NCBI GenBank assembly: GCA_040877415.1
Contig: JBBDNV010000018.1
Coordinates: 1-40,491, forward strand
DNA: 40,491 bases
Direction of reading: 5' to 3'
DNA from: JBBDNV01 sp040877415
Lineage (GTDB): Bacteria > Planctomycetota > Planctomycetia > Pirellulales > PALSA-1355
A program made the translations under genes and the position numbers. Shown here piece after piece: positions 7,324 to 15,623 of the stretch. Each line of letters begins with the position of its first letter. The first letter of the stretch is position 1. The notes beneath the pieces were generated by a model. The model worked only from the letters and a program-made list of their open reading frames with translations, did no database searches and was not told the origin of the DNA.

Positions 7324-8784
7324 TTGGGGCCGCTGGCACGTCTGGCCGGCGGCATTTCTTGGGAGCCACGAGCCATTAGCCTCGCCACCCGTACCGACGT
7401 CGCCTTTCAGCGCTGCATCATGCCTTGGTGCGGGGCCACTTACGGCATCGGCGAGGTACGCGTGGCCTGCGAGGCGTGCGGCAGCCTGCTGGACGTCGTC
7501 TACGACTGGGACCGTGTGAGGCCCCCCAAATCGTTCAGCTTTTTCGAAAAGAAATGGGCGCGCCGCAACGAGCCGCTGGCCGCCAGCGGCGTCTGGCGGT
7601 TCTACGAGCTGTTGCCCTTTGCGCCCCGCGAGGCGGTCGTCACGATCGGCGAGGGGCAGACCCTCCTGCGGCACTCGCCACCGGTGGCCAGGTACGTCGG
7701 GCTCGAGGGCGGCCACCTGTCTCTCCAGTACGAGGGTCTGAACCCCTCGGGAAGCTTCAAAGACAACGGCATGGCGGCCGCCTTCACCCATGCACGCACC
7801 ATAGGCGCCAAGCGGGCCGCCTGTGCCTCGACCGGCAACACCAGCGCCTCGCTGGCCATGTACTGCTCGGTGACCCAACTGATGCGCGCCGTGATCTTCA
7901 TCGGAACCGGCAAGATTTCCTACGGCAAGCTATCGCAGGCCCTCGACTACGGGGCGCTGACGATGCAAATTGCCGGCGACTTCGACGACGCCATGGCCCG
8001 CGTCAAGGAGGTGTCCAGCCAGTTGGGCATCTACCTGGTCAACAGCGTCAATCCGTTCCGCCTGGAAGGTCAGAAGACGATCATGTTCCGCGTGCTCGAA
8101 GGACTCGGCTGGCAGGTGCCCGACTGGATTGTCGTGCCGGGCGGCAACCTGGGCAACAGCAGCTCGTTCGGCAAGGCTTTCGCCGAGCTCAAGGAAATCG
8201 GCCTGATCCATCGCCTGCCCCGGCTGGCGGTCATCAACGCGACCGGCGCCAACACGCTGTACGAGCTCTATGAGCGGCGGAATCTCCGCTGGAACGGCGG
8301 CCGGCCCGACCTGTCGATTCGCGATGCCTACTACAACGAGTTGGACGCCAACCGAAAGCGGGCCTCGACGATTGCCAGCGCCATCGAAATCAATCGGCCC
8401 GTGAATCTGGAAAAGTGTTTGCGGGCGCTGGAAGTGTGCGACGGCGTGGTGCGCGAAGTGAGCGACCAGGAGATTCTGGACGCCAAAGCGCAAGTCGGCG
8501 CCGGCGGCCTGGGCTGCGAACCCGCCAGCGCCGCCAGCGTGGCCGGCGCCAAGCGGCTGGTGGCCGAAGGCGTGATTGGGCCCAACGACCGCGTCGTGTG
8601 CGTGCTGACCGGCCACCAGCTCAAGGATCCGACCGCCACGGTGGCCTATCACACCACCGATCAGGAACAATTCAACAAGGTGCTCGGCAGCCGGGGAGTG
8701 AAGCGAGCCGCTTTTGCCAACCGCGCCGTCGCCGTGCCCAACGAGCTGGACGAAATCATCAAGGCGATTCAGCTTTATAGCTAA
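7324..8784 (+). CDS. thrC: Threonine synthase family PLP enzyme
   Basis: Threonine synthase converts O-phosphohomoserine to threonine with pyridoxal phosphate. The product has an N-terminal zinc-ribbon-like section (FQRCIMPWCGATYGI then VACEACGSLLDVVYDW). The PLP lysine is in LNPSGSFKDNGMA (K146 from the TTG start), with the phosphate loop at CASTGNTSASLAMY and VVPGGNLGNSS. The start is uncertain. TTG 7324 is the longest option and ATG 7420 would cut into the zinc ribbon (losing FQRC). A rare ATT at 7375 has GGGAG 9 bases upstream and matches where family members begin. dapB follows on the same strand about 160 bases away, giving an aspartate-family amino-acid pair. Confidence 0.9.
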   Translation: MGPLARLAGGISWEPRAISLATRTDVAFQRCIMPWCGATYGIGEVRVACEACGSLLDVVYDWDRVRPPKSFSFFEKKWARRNEPLAASGVWRFYELLPFAPREAVVTIGEGQTLLRHSPPVARYVGLEGGHLSLQYEGLNPSGSFKDNGMAAAFTHARTIGAKRAACASTGNTSASLAMYCSVTQLMRAVIFIGTGKISYGKLSQALDYGALTMQIAGDFDDAMARVKEVSSQLGIYLVNSVNPFRLEGQKTIMFRVLEGLGWQVPDWIVVPGGNLGNSSSFGKAFAELKEIGLIHRLPRLAVINATGANTLYELYERRNLRWNGGRPDLSIRDAYYNELDANRKRASTIASAIEINRPVNLEKCLRALEVCDGVVREVSDQEILDAKAQVGAGGLGCEPASAASVAGAKRLVAEGVIGPNDRVVCVLTGHQLKDPTATVAYHTTDQEQFNKVLGSRGVKRAAFANRAVAVPNELDEIIKAIQLYS

Positions 8785-8801
8785 GCCGCCCTGCGTTGGG
8801 T

Positions 8802-8862
8802 GTGCCACGGGTGGCTTGTCCACCCGTGCCGATTGCACTGCATGGCAAGCCAGCCGTGGCAC
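8802..8862. repeat. Palindromic intergenic repeat, GTGCCACGGGTGG family
   Basis: GTGCCACGGGTGGCTTGTCC begins at 8802 and is itself a hairpin with the following CACCCGTGC (ending about 8829). An inverted copy, TGGCAAGCCAGCCGTGGCAC, ends at 8862, so the two halves pair into a larger stem. The first 28 bases recur at 35171-35198 in reverse orientation with one difference, and part recurs at 28436-28457. It sits between thrC and dapB. This has the look of a REP/BIME-type interspersed palindrome. Confidence 0.8.
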
Positions 8863-8948
8863 GCGAATCGGATGGCCATGGATCGACTCGCCCGATCGCG
8901 GCATAATGAACTCCCGAAGTCCACACGCGCGAGGGAGTCTTAACCACG

Positions 8949-9743
8949 ATGGCTATTCGCATTGCAATCAACGGCGCCGCGGGGCGCATGGGCGGGCGGC
9001 TCGTGGCTCTGGCCAGCGACGACGCCGATCTAAAAATCGTCGCCGCGCTGGAACATGCCTCGCATCCGAAACTCGGCGCCGACGCGGGACTGGTGGCCGG
9101 CGTGGGCGAGATCGGCGTGCCGCTTTCCGACAGCCTGCCCGAAGGCGTCGACGTGGTGATCGACTTTTCCGTCCCCCTGGGCACGGCGGCCATCGTGGCG
9201 ACGTGCCGGGCGAAGAAGATTCCGCTGGTCGTGGCCACGACCGGCTTGGAAGCCGACTCCCAGGACAAGATTCGCCAGGCCGCCGGGCAGATTCCGGTGC
9301 TTTGGGCGCCGAACATGAGCCTGGCCGTGAACCTGGCCATGAAACTGGCCGAGACGGCCGCGCGCACCCTCAAAGATCATCCCTCGGGCGCGGACGTCGA
9401 AATCATCGAGCGGCATCACCGCTTCAAGGAAGACGCGCCCAGCGGAACGGCGCTCAAGTTCGGCGAAATCATCGCCGCGGTGATGGGCCAGACCCAACAC
9501 CGCCACGGCCGCTCCGGACGCCCGGGCAAGCGGCCGCACGGCGAAGTGGGCTATCACTCCCTGCGCACCGGCGACAATCCGGGCGAGCACACCATCATCT
9601 TCGGCCTCGTTGGCGAAACGCTCGAACTTTCCGTCCGCGCGGCCAATCGCGATTGTTATGCCCACGGCGCCCTGGCCGCCGCCAAATTCCTGGCCGGCAA
9701 GCCGCCGGGGCTTTATTCCATGAACGACGTGTTGGGGCTGTGA
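8949..9743 (+). CDS. dapB: 4-hydroxy-tetrahydrodipicolinate reductase
   Basis: DapB reduces hydroxy-tetrahydrodipicolinate with NAD(P)H in the diaminopimelate/lysine pathway. The 264-residue product opens MAIRIAINGAAGRMGGRLVA, the nucleotide-binding GxxGxMG loop. It also has VVIDFSVP, VVATTGL, and the catalytic block IIERHHRFKEDAPSGTAL with the His-His and Lys residues of the active site. The C-terminal part carries GEHTIIFGLVGETLELS as in the family. The ATG is well placed after AGGGAG. Presence of dapB fits a diaminopimelate need, for lysine and possibly peptidoglycan. Confidence 0.97.
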   Translation: MAIRIAINGAAGRMGGRLVALASDDADLKIVAALEHASHPKLGADAGLVAGVGEIGVPLSDSLPEGVDVVIDFSVPLGTAAIVATCRAKKIPLVVATTGLEADSQDKIRQAAGQIPVLWAPNMSLAVNLAMKLAETAARTLKDHPSGADVEIIERHHRFKEDAPSGTALKFGEIIAAVMGQTQHRHGRSGRPGKRPHGEVGYHSLRTGDNPGEHTIIFGLVGETLELSVRAANRDCYAHGALAAAKFLAGKPPGLYSMNDVLGL

Positions 9744-9800
9744 CATCCCGGATCGAGCGAAGGCATCCAGTCGCTTGCGGCTTAGCATCGCGGCGGCCAT

Positions 9801-10205
9801 ATGTCGTACTCGCGCTCGATTACCAAAAAAATGGCCAAGTGCGAAGAAGGTTACCTGTGCGACGTGTGCGGCGGTGACGTGGAGGAAATCACCGACAGCG
9901 ATCTCTATCTGCGCTATGTCATCGGGATGCTCGATCCCGAAACGCTGCACACCACCCGCGAGCGCCACATTCGCTGCAACCCGGTGCTCGCGCAGTTTAT
10001 CGTCGAAGCCGATTTCGAGCCGGTTGCCGTCGACGGCGAATTCGACAAGCGGCGGCTCGACGCCGCCTACGTCCGCCAGCGCGAATCGCTCGTCTCGCGC
10101 GGCTATCGCCGCCTGCGCGAAATCGCGCATCTCGACTTGCCGATCATCGACTACCCCTTGCCCGAAGTCCGGGCCAAACTGGAGCGCGACGCGCGCGGAA
10201 AATAG
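9801..10205 (+). CDS. Conserved small protein with cysteine cluster, function unknown
   Basis: I do not recognise a named family. The 134-residue product begins MSYSRSITKKMAKCEEGYLC and has the cysteine pattern CEEGYLCDVCGGD, which could bind a metal ion, plus a lone cysteine in HIRCNPVLAQF. The rest is charged and alpha-helical, with LDPETLHTTRERH and RRLDAAYVRQRESLVSRGYR. It has no signal peptide or membrane segment, so it should be cytoplasmic. It follows dapB by 57 bases on the same strand and may be in its transcript. Codon use looks like that of neighbouring genes, which supports a real gene. Confidence 0.7.
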   Translation: MSYSRSITKKMAKCEEGYLCDVCGGDVEEITDSDLYLRYVIGMLDPETLHTTRERHIRCNPVLAQFIVEADFEPVAVDGEFDKRRLDAAYVRQRESLVSRGYRRLREIAHLDLPIIDYPLPEVRAKLERDARGK

Positions 10206-10250
10206 ATTCCGAATTCGGCAATCGTTGCCCTTATTCTAAGGAGAGAAACC

Positions 10251-10703
10251 ATGCAGGTGCGAGGATTCATCCTGGTTGTCGTCTGCGCGTTGTCACTGGC
10301 CGCCGCATCGACTCTGTCGGGCGCCAACGGACAAGAAGATCAGGGCAAGGCCGCCCTCGAGAAACGGCTGCAAGAGTTGCTGAAAGAGCGCGTGAAGACG
10401 GCCGAGCGAGCCAGGGATGCCATGCAGGCGTCCTTCGAGGCAGAAACCGTCACGCTGATCAATCTGGTGGACGCCACGAATAAGCTGGTCGAGGCCCGAC
10501 TGGCAGTCGCCACCACGCCCGCGCAAGAAATCGATGCGCTCGAAAAACATCTTGAGCTGATGCAAAACACCGAACGGAAAATCAAGGTGCGCTACGACAT
10601 CGGCACGCGCGGCGGCGAAGCCAAGGAGTACGCCACGGCCCAGCGCGAACGCCAAAGCGCCGAGATCGCGTTGACTCAGGCCCGGTTGAAGACCAAGCGA
10701 TAA
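10251..10703 (+). CDS. Exported coiled-coil protein, function unknown
   Basis: The 150-residue product has a clear signal peptide (MQVRGFILVVVCALSLAAAS, then TLSGANGQED) and a mature part that is nearly all helical heptads (KAALEKRLQELLKERVKTAE and following). The arrangement resembles one helical hairpin of TolC-type outer-membrane factors, a pattern common among small planctomycete periplasmic proteins. It is far too short to be a TolC channel. The ATG at 10251 has AAGGAGAG 5 bases upstream, an excellent ribosome site. The gene stands alone, convergent with the CPBP gene. Confidence 0.72.
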   Translation: MQVRGFILVVVCALSLAAASTLSGANGQEDQGKAALEKRLQELLKERVKTAERARDAMQASFEAETVTLINLVDATNKLVEARLAVATTPAQEIDALEKHLELMQNTERKIKVRYDIGTRGGEAKEYATAQRERQSAEIALTQARLKTKR

Positions 10704-10814
10704 GGCCCGTTGTCGTCGTTAGTTCAAACGCAGACGTCGGTTGCCGCCGACTCTTGACAATTTCCAGCCGGTATGCGCGTCGCATCAAAACGACTCGGCT
10801 GGGGGACGAGCCGA

Positions 10815-11966
10815 CTACGGCTGGGCGTCCTTTTTCTCGAGGCGGCTGATCATTTTTCCCTCGATCTGGGATCGCGCGACGGCGGTCTCCTGCGGGTCGT
10901 CGGCAACCCACACCTCGTCGCCCGTGGTGCGAACGACTCGGCGAATGTGCGTTTTGCCGTCGCGGCGGAAGACGATCACGTCGCCCGGCGCGATCTTCAG
11001 GTCGACCAGTCCCGAGCGAAGCACGACGACCCGGTCGCCCCGGTGGATCCTGGGTTCCAGCTTGTCGTCCGCCATGACGTAGGTGCCGATGAACGCCAGC
11101 GCCGTCACGGGAACCGATAGCAGCACCACGGTCAGTGCCGCAACCGTCCACCCGGCCCAGCGCGGCAGTCCGGCCGGCACGGTGCTCAACCGCGGCAGCG
11201 GCGACTCGCTCGGCCGCGATCGAACGAGATACAGCGGCAAGGCCACGACAAACAGGGCCGCCAACAAGCCCACCACCCAGTAGCCCTCCGCGTCGGGCCG
11301 ATCTTGAAGCAAGAAACCAAAGACTACCGCCATCGAGTTGTTGGCCGCGTGGGCAATCATGGCGGTCAGGCTGGAACCAGTGCGCACCGCCAGCATGCCG
11401 AACAACAGCCCCAGGAACACGGCGGACACCACGATCCACGGATTCCCGTGGTAGAGAGCGAACAAGATCGCCGTATAAATCACCGCGCGCTTCGTCCCGC
11501 GGCGCCTGAGCGTTCCCAGGATCGCCCCGCGGAACAGCGATTCCTCGCAAATGCCCGGCAGGATCGCGACGCACAGCAAATGCAGCGGCAGTGCCGCCCA
11601 GGATTTGGGCACCAGCTCCGTCAGCACGGGCCCCTCTCCGAGCACCCAGTTCGACAACAGTCCCAGGCAGACGGCCACGCCCCACGCGCTTGCGCCCAAC
11701 ACGAATGCCGCGACCGCGGTGCCCGTCGAAATCGTGCGCCAGCCGAGCGAGTCGGCCACGCTCAGTCCCTTCAGGCGCACGTACACCACCGCCGGCAGCA
11801 GGATCAGCAGAATCTCCGTCAGGACCAGCCCGACCATCAGGGACCAAAGCTGCATGATCGAACCGATCGACAGCACGAGCAGCAGCGAGACGACGAACAA
11901 CAGATACGCCTGGCCGGCGCGGCCGCCTGGCGGCGGAGCCACGATTTCGCTGGTTGCCTCGCTCAT
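10815..11966 (-). CDS. CPBP-family intramembrane protease fused to a degenerate S24/S26 signal-peptidase-like domain
   Basis: Residues 1-250 are a multi-pass CPBP (Abi/CAAX-type) protease with all motifs: EESLFR (E141, E142, R146), LYHGNP (H173) and IAHAANN (H206, N210). After a linker and one more membrane segment (about 271-295) comes an S24/S26 peptidase-like beta domain: KLEPRIHRGDRVVV, IAPGDVIVFRRDGKTHIRRVV, then VWVADDP. The nucleophilic serine of that family (normally before MxP) is lysine here (K302), and the general-base lysine position is arginine (R342). The domain is therefore probably inactive and may recognise a peptide. ATG 11966 was chosen because of GAGGA upstream; an upstream start at 12029 would overlap the ROK gene. 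It lies 19 bases after the ROK gene. Confidence 0.85.
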   Translation of the reverse strand: MSEATSEIVAPPPGGRAGQAYLLFVVSLLLVLSIGSIMQLWSLMVGLVLTEILLILLPAVVYVRLKGLSVADSLGWRTISTGTAVAAFVLGASAWGVAVCLGLLSNWVLGEGPVLTELVPKSWAALPLHLLCVAILPGICEESLFRGAILGTLRRRGTKRAVIYTAILFALYHGNPWIVVSAVFLGLLFGMLAVRTGSSLTAMIAHAANNSMAVVFGFLLQDRPDAEGYWVVGLLAALFVVALPLYLVRSRPSESPLPRLSTVPAGLPRWAGWTVAALTVVLLSVPVTALAFIGTYVMADDKLEPRIHRGDRVVVLRSGLVDLKIAPGDVIVFRRDGKTHIRRVVRTTGDEVWVADDPQETAVARSQIEGKMISRLEKKDAQP

Positions 11967-11985
11967 GTTGCCGGTCCTCGTCGGG

Positions 11986-13032
11986 TTAGGGTAACGTGTC
12001 GACAGTTCGTTTTTCCGCGGCTGCGGCAATTGCGCCGTGCACGACGACCTGCTCGCCCAATTCGGCTGGCAGGATCTGAAACGTGCCCACGAACGGCGGA
12101 AAGACGTAGCGGTCGACTGCCAGCCGCAGCGGCACGAGAAACAAGCTTTCGTCCATCGACGGCACGCCCCCGCCGATCACAATCGCCTCGGGCGCCACCA
12201 GCGTAATGGTCTGGGCGATGGCCCAGCCCAGCGCCTGGCACGCGCGCGAGAGCACCTCGCGGGCGATTTCATTGCCTTCGCCGGCGGCCTGCGACACCAT
12301 TTGAGCGGTTAACTGGTCCAACTTTCCGTCACAGCGGTCCAACAGATCGGCCGCGTACTCCGCTTCGGCTTCTTCGGTTTCGATCAGCCGCTGGCGCACG
12401 TCGTCGGGCTTGGTGCCGCGCAGGCCCGAAGTGAGCGGCACAAAAGCGTGTGAAATCGGATCGCTCAGCCGGTCCTGGGCGGCGGCCGCGATGCCCCAGC
12501 CGCTGGCCAGCGATTCGACGGTCTGGTCCGGCCGATCGGCGTGCAATCCGGGACGCAAGTGGCCGATTTCGGCGGCGCCGTGGCCGCTGGCGCGAAAGAT
12601 CTCACCGCCGACCACCAGGCCGCCGCCGATGCCGGTGCCCACGGTGACGTAAAACACCACGTTGCGGCCCCGCCCTGCCCCGTGCCGCGCTTCGGCCAGG
12701 CCGGCGGCGTCGCAATCGTTCTCCAGCACCGCCGGAAGCATGAGCACGCGCCGGCACCAGTCGACCAGCGGAAAGTCGTCCCAGCCGGCAACGTGATGGC
12801 TTTTGACGACGACCCCCGACGTGGAATCGACCGGCCCGCCGAATCCGATGCCGACGGCCGAGATGCCGTGTCTGGCGATCAGCACGCGCGCCGCGGCTTC
12901 GATTTGCGCGAGGATGCCTTCGGCGCCCCCTTTGGGACGCACGTCATAGCGCGCAAGCGCCACGAGCGTGCCGTCGCCGCGGCCGACGCCAAGCTGCAGT
13001 TTCGTGCCGCCGATTTCGATGCCGAGAAACAT
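11986..13032 (-). CDS. ROK family sugar kinase or regulator-like protein
   Basis: ROK proteins phosphorylate glucose or related sugars with ATP. The 348-residue product has the first phosphate loop in MFLGIEIGGTKLQLGVG, the catalytic aspartate in VLENDCDAAGLAE (D106), the second phosphate loop in VTVGTGIGGGLVV, and VIGGGVPSMDE in the C-terminal lobe. The usual ROK zinc motif after the GHxxx helix (CxCGxxGCxE) is missing: the segment reads GHLRPGLHADRPDQTVESLA. There is no helix-turn-helix, so it is not a NagC-type repressor. It is tightly linked to a GmhA-like isomerase upstream (16 bases), suggesting a heptose or other sugar-phosphate step. The substrate is not determined by sequence. Confidence 0.88.
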   Translation of the reverse strand: MFLGIEIGGTKLQLGVGRGDGTLVALARYDVRPKGGAEGILAQIEAAARVLIARHGISAVGIGFGGPVDSTSGVVVKSHHVAGWDDFPLVDWCRRVLMLPAVLENDCDAAGLAEARHGAGRGRNVVFYVTVGTGIGGGLVVGGEIFRASGHGAAEIGHLRPGLHADRPDQTVESLASGWGIAAAAQDRLSDPISHAFVPLTSGLRGTKPDDVRQRLIETEEAEAEYAADLLDRCDGKLDQLTAQMVSQAAGEGNEIAREVLSRACQALGWAIAQTITLVAPEAIVIGGGVPSMDESLFLVPLRLAVDRYVFPPFVGTFQILPAELGEQVVVHGAIAAAAEKRTVDTLP

Positions 13033-13048
13033 GCCAGGGGGCCCCTAG

Positions 13049-13660
13049 CTAGCCCCTGCTGTAGCGACCTTCGCGGTTGATGCGGGCAAAGACTTCGTTG
13101 AGAACCCAGTGGAACAGGCACAGATGAATGCTCTCGACCATACCCATGTCGTCGAGCGGAACGTGCATGCCCGAGTGTGCCATGCGGCGCAGCTTTCCGC
13201 CGTCGAAGCCGGTGAGCGCAAAGGTTTTGAGTCCGTGGCGGTTGGCCCAGTCGACGGCCGCCAGCACGTTGGGACTGTTGCCCGAACCGCTGATGGCAAT
13301 CGCCAAATCGCCCTTGGTGCCGTAGTTCATGAGTTGTTGGACGAAAATGTGATCGTAGCCGACGTCGTTTCCCAGCGCCAGAATCCAGCCCAGGTTGTCG
13401 GTGAGGCTCAAAACTTTGAGCCGTTTCTTGGTTTCGTCGTGCAGTTCGTCGTGGCGCAGCGAGCTTTTTCCCAAATCCTCGCAGATGTGCGTGGCGGTGG
13501 TGCCCGAGCCGCCGTTGCCAAAGACGAAAATGAATCGCTCGTTCTCCCAGGCTTCGTAGACCAGATCGGCCCAGGCCTGGATTTCCTTGGCGTCGACGCG
13601 CGCCAGCTCGCTTTGGAGCCGCTCGACGTACTGATCGATGCCTAGCTTTACACCCAACAT
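13049..13660 (-). CDS. SIS-domain sugar isomerase, GmhA-like
   Basis: The closest family is sedoheptulose-7-phosphate isomerase, which makes heptose phosphate for lipopolysaccharide or S-layer glycans. The 203-residue product has the SIS phosphate-binding loops: FVFGNGGSGTTATHICEDL, LAIAISGSGNSPNVLAAVDW, and TGFDGGKLRRMAHSGMHVPL. Length fits GmhA (about 190-200). The pairing with a ROK kinase resembles isomerase plus kinase arrangements of heptose pathways, although HldE/HddA are GHMP or PfkB kinases, not ROK. The ATG at 13660 follows no strong Shine-Dalgarno. It is the first gene of the SIS-ROK-CPBP run on the minus strand. Confidence 0.88.
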   Translation of the reverse strand: MLGVKLGIDQYVERLQSELARVDAKEIQAWADLVYEAWENERFIFVFGNGGSGTTATHICEDLGKSSLRHDELHDETKKRLKVLSLTDNLGWILALGNDVGYDHIFVQQLMNYGTKGDLAIAISGSGNSPNVLAAVDWANRHGLKTFALTGFDGGKLRRMAHSGMHVPLDDMGMVESIHLCLFHWVLNEVFARINREGRYSRG

Positions 13661-13760
13661 GCCCGACGATTCCCCGCTGGACAGAAACCTCTCGTGCCGT
13701 TCAGTTTACTTCCGCACAACGGCGCTGGCCAGGCGCGAGTGTCGCGGTGTCGCGGCAAAA

Positions 13761-13839
13761 AATCCCCCGGGAAAGCCGGGGGCTAAACCGTTGTTTACGA
13801 ACCGGCGCGCATTTTAGCCCCCGGCTTTGCCGGGGGATC
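13761..13839. repeat. Double-hairpin palindrome, CCCCCGG/TTTAGC family
   Basis: The left arm (13762-13787) and right arm (13813-13838) are inverted copies over 26 bases with one difference. Each arm is also its own small hairpin, with CCCCCGG and CCGGGGG around GAAA or CAAA-type loops, flanked by GCTAAA. It lies in the 233-base gap between the SIS and transporter genes; the rest of that gap shows nothing else. It is another interspersed palindrome family. Placed downstream of the minus-strand transporter gene, it could also terminate its transcript. Confidence 0.85.
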
Positions 13840-13893
13840 GGCGGCGGTTAAACAATCCTGCGCGCCGCGAACCGCCCACTCGCATCGCCACCG

Positions 13894-15213
13894 CTAATTC
13901 GCCGCATCGGTTAGCTTGCCGGCCTCGCGCCGCCCGCGGGCAATGTTCAGTGGAGCCACAATGGCCCAGCCTGCTACAAAGAATACGAGCAAGCTGAGAA
14001 TGGCCACATGCGCGCTGCCGCTGGCGTACATGGTGGTCGAGAAGACAATGGGACCGAGCATGCTGGCGGCTTTGCCGGACAAGTTGAAAAAGCCGAAGAA
14101 CTCGGCGCTACGGGCCTCGGGCGTCATCAGGCCCATGATCGTGCGGCTGACCGATTGCGTGCCTCCCAGCACCAGGGCGGCAAAGACGGCCATCGTCCAG
14201 AACTGCCATTTTTCGGTGATAAAAAACGCGCCGACGAGCAACACCACCCAAACGCCCAGGCACACCATCAGCATGAACTTCTGGCCGATACGATCGGCCG
14301 ACCAGCCGACGGCCAGTGCGCCGGGCAGGGCCACGAATTGGATCATCAGGATCACGCCGATCAATTCCTGGGTCTTCATGCTCAGCACGTCGGTGGCGAA
14401 GACCGAGGCCTGAGTAATCATCGTCTGCACGCCGTCGTTGTAAATCAGAAAGCCCACCAGAAAGATCACCAGCATGCGGTACTGTCGCAAGTGCCTGAGC
14501 GTGGACCAGACCTCGCCCAGCGCGCGTTTGCCGGCAACCCAGATCGGTTGCGGCTCGCGTGGCCCAGCGCGTCGATCCTTGACGAACAGCAGCATCGGCA
14601 GACTGAACAGCCCCCACCACAGCCCCATCAGCAACAGCGACAGCCGGAAGCGAAACCCGTTTTCGCTGGGCAGCCCCATGGCGTCGCCCAAGGAAAAAAT
14701 GACGACCGCGACCAACAGCAACAGCCCGCCGCCGACGTAGCCGACGCCGAAGCCCCAGGAGGAAACGCGGCTCATGTGCGCGTCGTCGGCAATTTCGGGC
14801 AGAAACGCGTTGTAGAACCCCCACGCCTGTTCGTAGCCCAAATTGGCCAGGATAAACAGCGCGATGAAGAACCAAGGGCGATCGGGCGTGGCGAAGAACA
14901 TCAAGGCCGAGCTGCCCGCGCCGACCAGCGTGGCGCCGGCCAGCCAGTTGCGCTTGCTGGCGTGCGCGTCGGCGATCGCGCCTAGGACCGGAGACAGAAA
15001 CGCGGTGACGATCATCGTGGCGCCGATGCCCCAGCCGTAGACCAGCGCGCCTATTTTTTCGGGCAGCGCGATGCGATTGGCCAGGTAGTCGACGAGCACC
15101 GTGATCTGGACCGTGGAATACGCGCTGTTCGCCCAGTCATAGATGCACCAGGCGGCGATCTCGCTGCGCTTGTTTTTGGCGGCCGCCGAGGGTACGGAGT
15201 CAGCTTGGGCCAT
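13894..15213 (-). CDS. MFS transporter, UMF1 (Atg22-like) family
   Basis: The product is a 12-segment major facilitator protein of the inner membrane. The start AAWCIYDWANSAYSTVQITVL is the hallmark of the UMF1/Atg22-like group, for which some members are thought to export small solutes; the substrate is unknown. Cytoplasmic loop motifs such as SPVLGAIADAHASKRNWL (MFS motif A-like) and SADRIGQKFMLMV in the second half are intact. ATG 15213 gives 439 residues; a TTG at 15258 would add 15 basic residues of doubtful value. The gene is preceded by a small antitoxin-like gene on the same strand, 117 bases away. Confidence 0.93.
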   Translation of the reverse strand: MAQADSVPSAAAKNKRSEIAAWCIYDWANSAYSTVQITVLVDYLANRIALPEKIGALVYGWGIGATMIVTAFLSPVLGAIADAHASKRNWLAGATLVGAGSSALMFFATPDRPWFFIALFILANLGYEQAWGFYNAFLPEIADDAHMSRVSSWGFGVGYVGGGLLLLVAVVIFSLGDAMGLPSENGFRFRLSLLLMGLWWGLFSLPMLLFVKDRRAGPREPQPIWVAGKRALGEVWSTLRHLRQYRMLVIFLVGFLIYNDGVQTMITQASVFATDVLSMKTQELIGVILMIQFVALPGALAVGWSADRIGQKFMLMVCLGVWVVLLVGAFFITEKWQFWTMAVFAALVLGGTQSVSRTIMGLMTPEARSAEFFGFFNLSGKAASMLGPIVFSTTMYASGSAHVAILSLLVFFVAGWAIVAPLNIARGRREAGKLTDAAN

Positions 15214-15329
15214 GCGCGATACTGGGCGAGATTGCCAACGGGATGGACGCCGCGCCAACTTATACCACAGGCGACGATGGCCCGCTATCCGAGCGGACGG
15301 GCCGCGAGACGGAGTCCGATGGCCATGGA

Positions 15330-15557
15330 CTATTCGGCCAGCCGCCTGAAAACATCCGCGTACCGCTTATTCACGGAATCCATCGCGCGCGCGAATCGCC
15401 GACGATGTTCTTCGTCGGCAACGGGTGCGACGACGAGCGTTCGCCCGTAGGTGGTCACTTCGAGCGGTGTATTTTCGTCGACCTGCAACTCATCCAGGAT
15501 CGAACGATCGAGAACCAACGCCAAACCGTCCCCGTGCCTGACGAGTCTTGAATGCAT
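15330..15557 (-). CDS. AbrB/MazE-like (SpoVT-AbrB fold) small DNA-binding protein, no toxin partner seen
   Basis: The 75-residue product (MHSRLVRHGDGLALVLDRSI and following) matches the swapped-hairpin AbrB/MazE fold: residues 1-45 give the beta structure LEVTTYGRTLVVAPV, then a helical tail (ADEEHRRRFARAMDSVNKRY) that in MazE-type antitoxins wraps the toxin. GGAG lies 7 bases before the ATG. No toxin gene is found between it and the transporter (117 bases) or on the other side (fliA, 66 bases). It is therefore an orphan antitoxin or a regulator. It sits directly downstream of fliA on the same strand and may share its transcript. Confidence 0.8.
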   Translation of the reverse strand: MHSRLVRHGDGLALVLDRSILDELQVDENTPLEVTTYGRTLVVAPVADEEHRRRFARAMDSVNKRYADVFRRLAE

Positions 15558-15623
15558 GACCGTGCTCCGTTGGGCTTGAAGCTTGACACGGCACGGCCAA
15601 GCACGGTTCGCCCGGCGGGAAGC

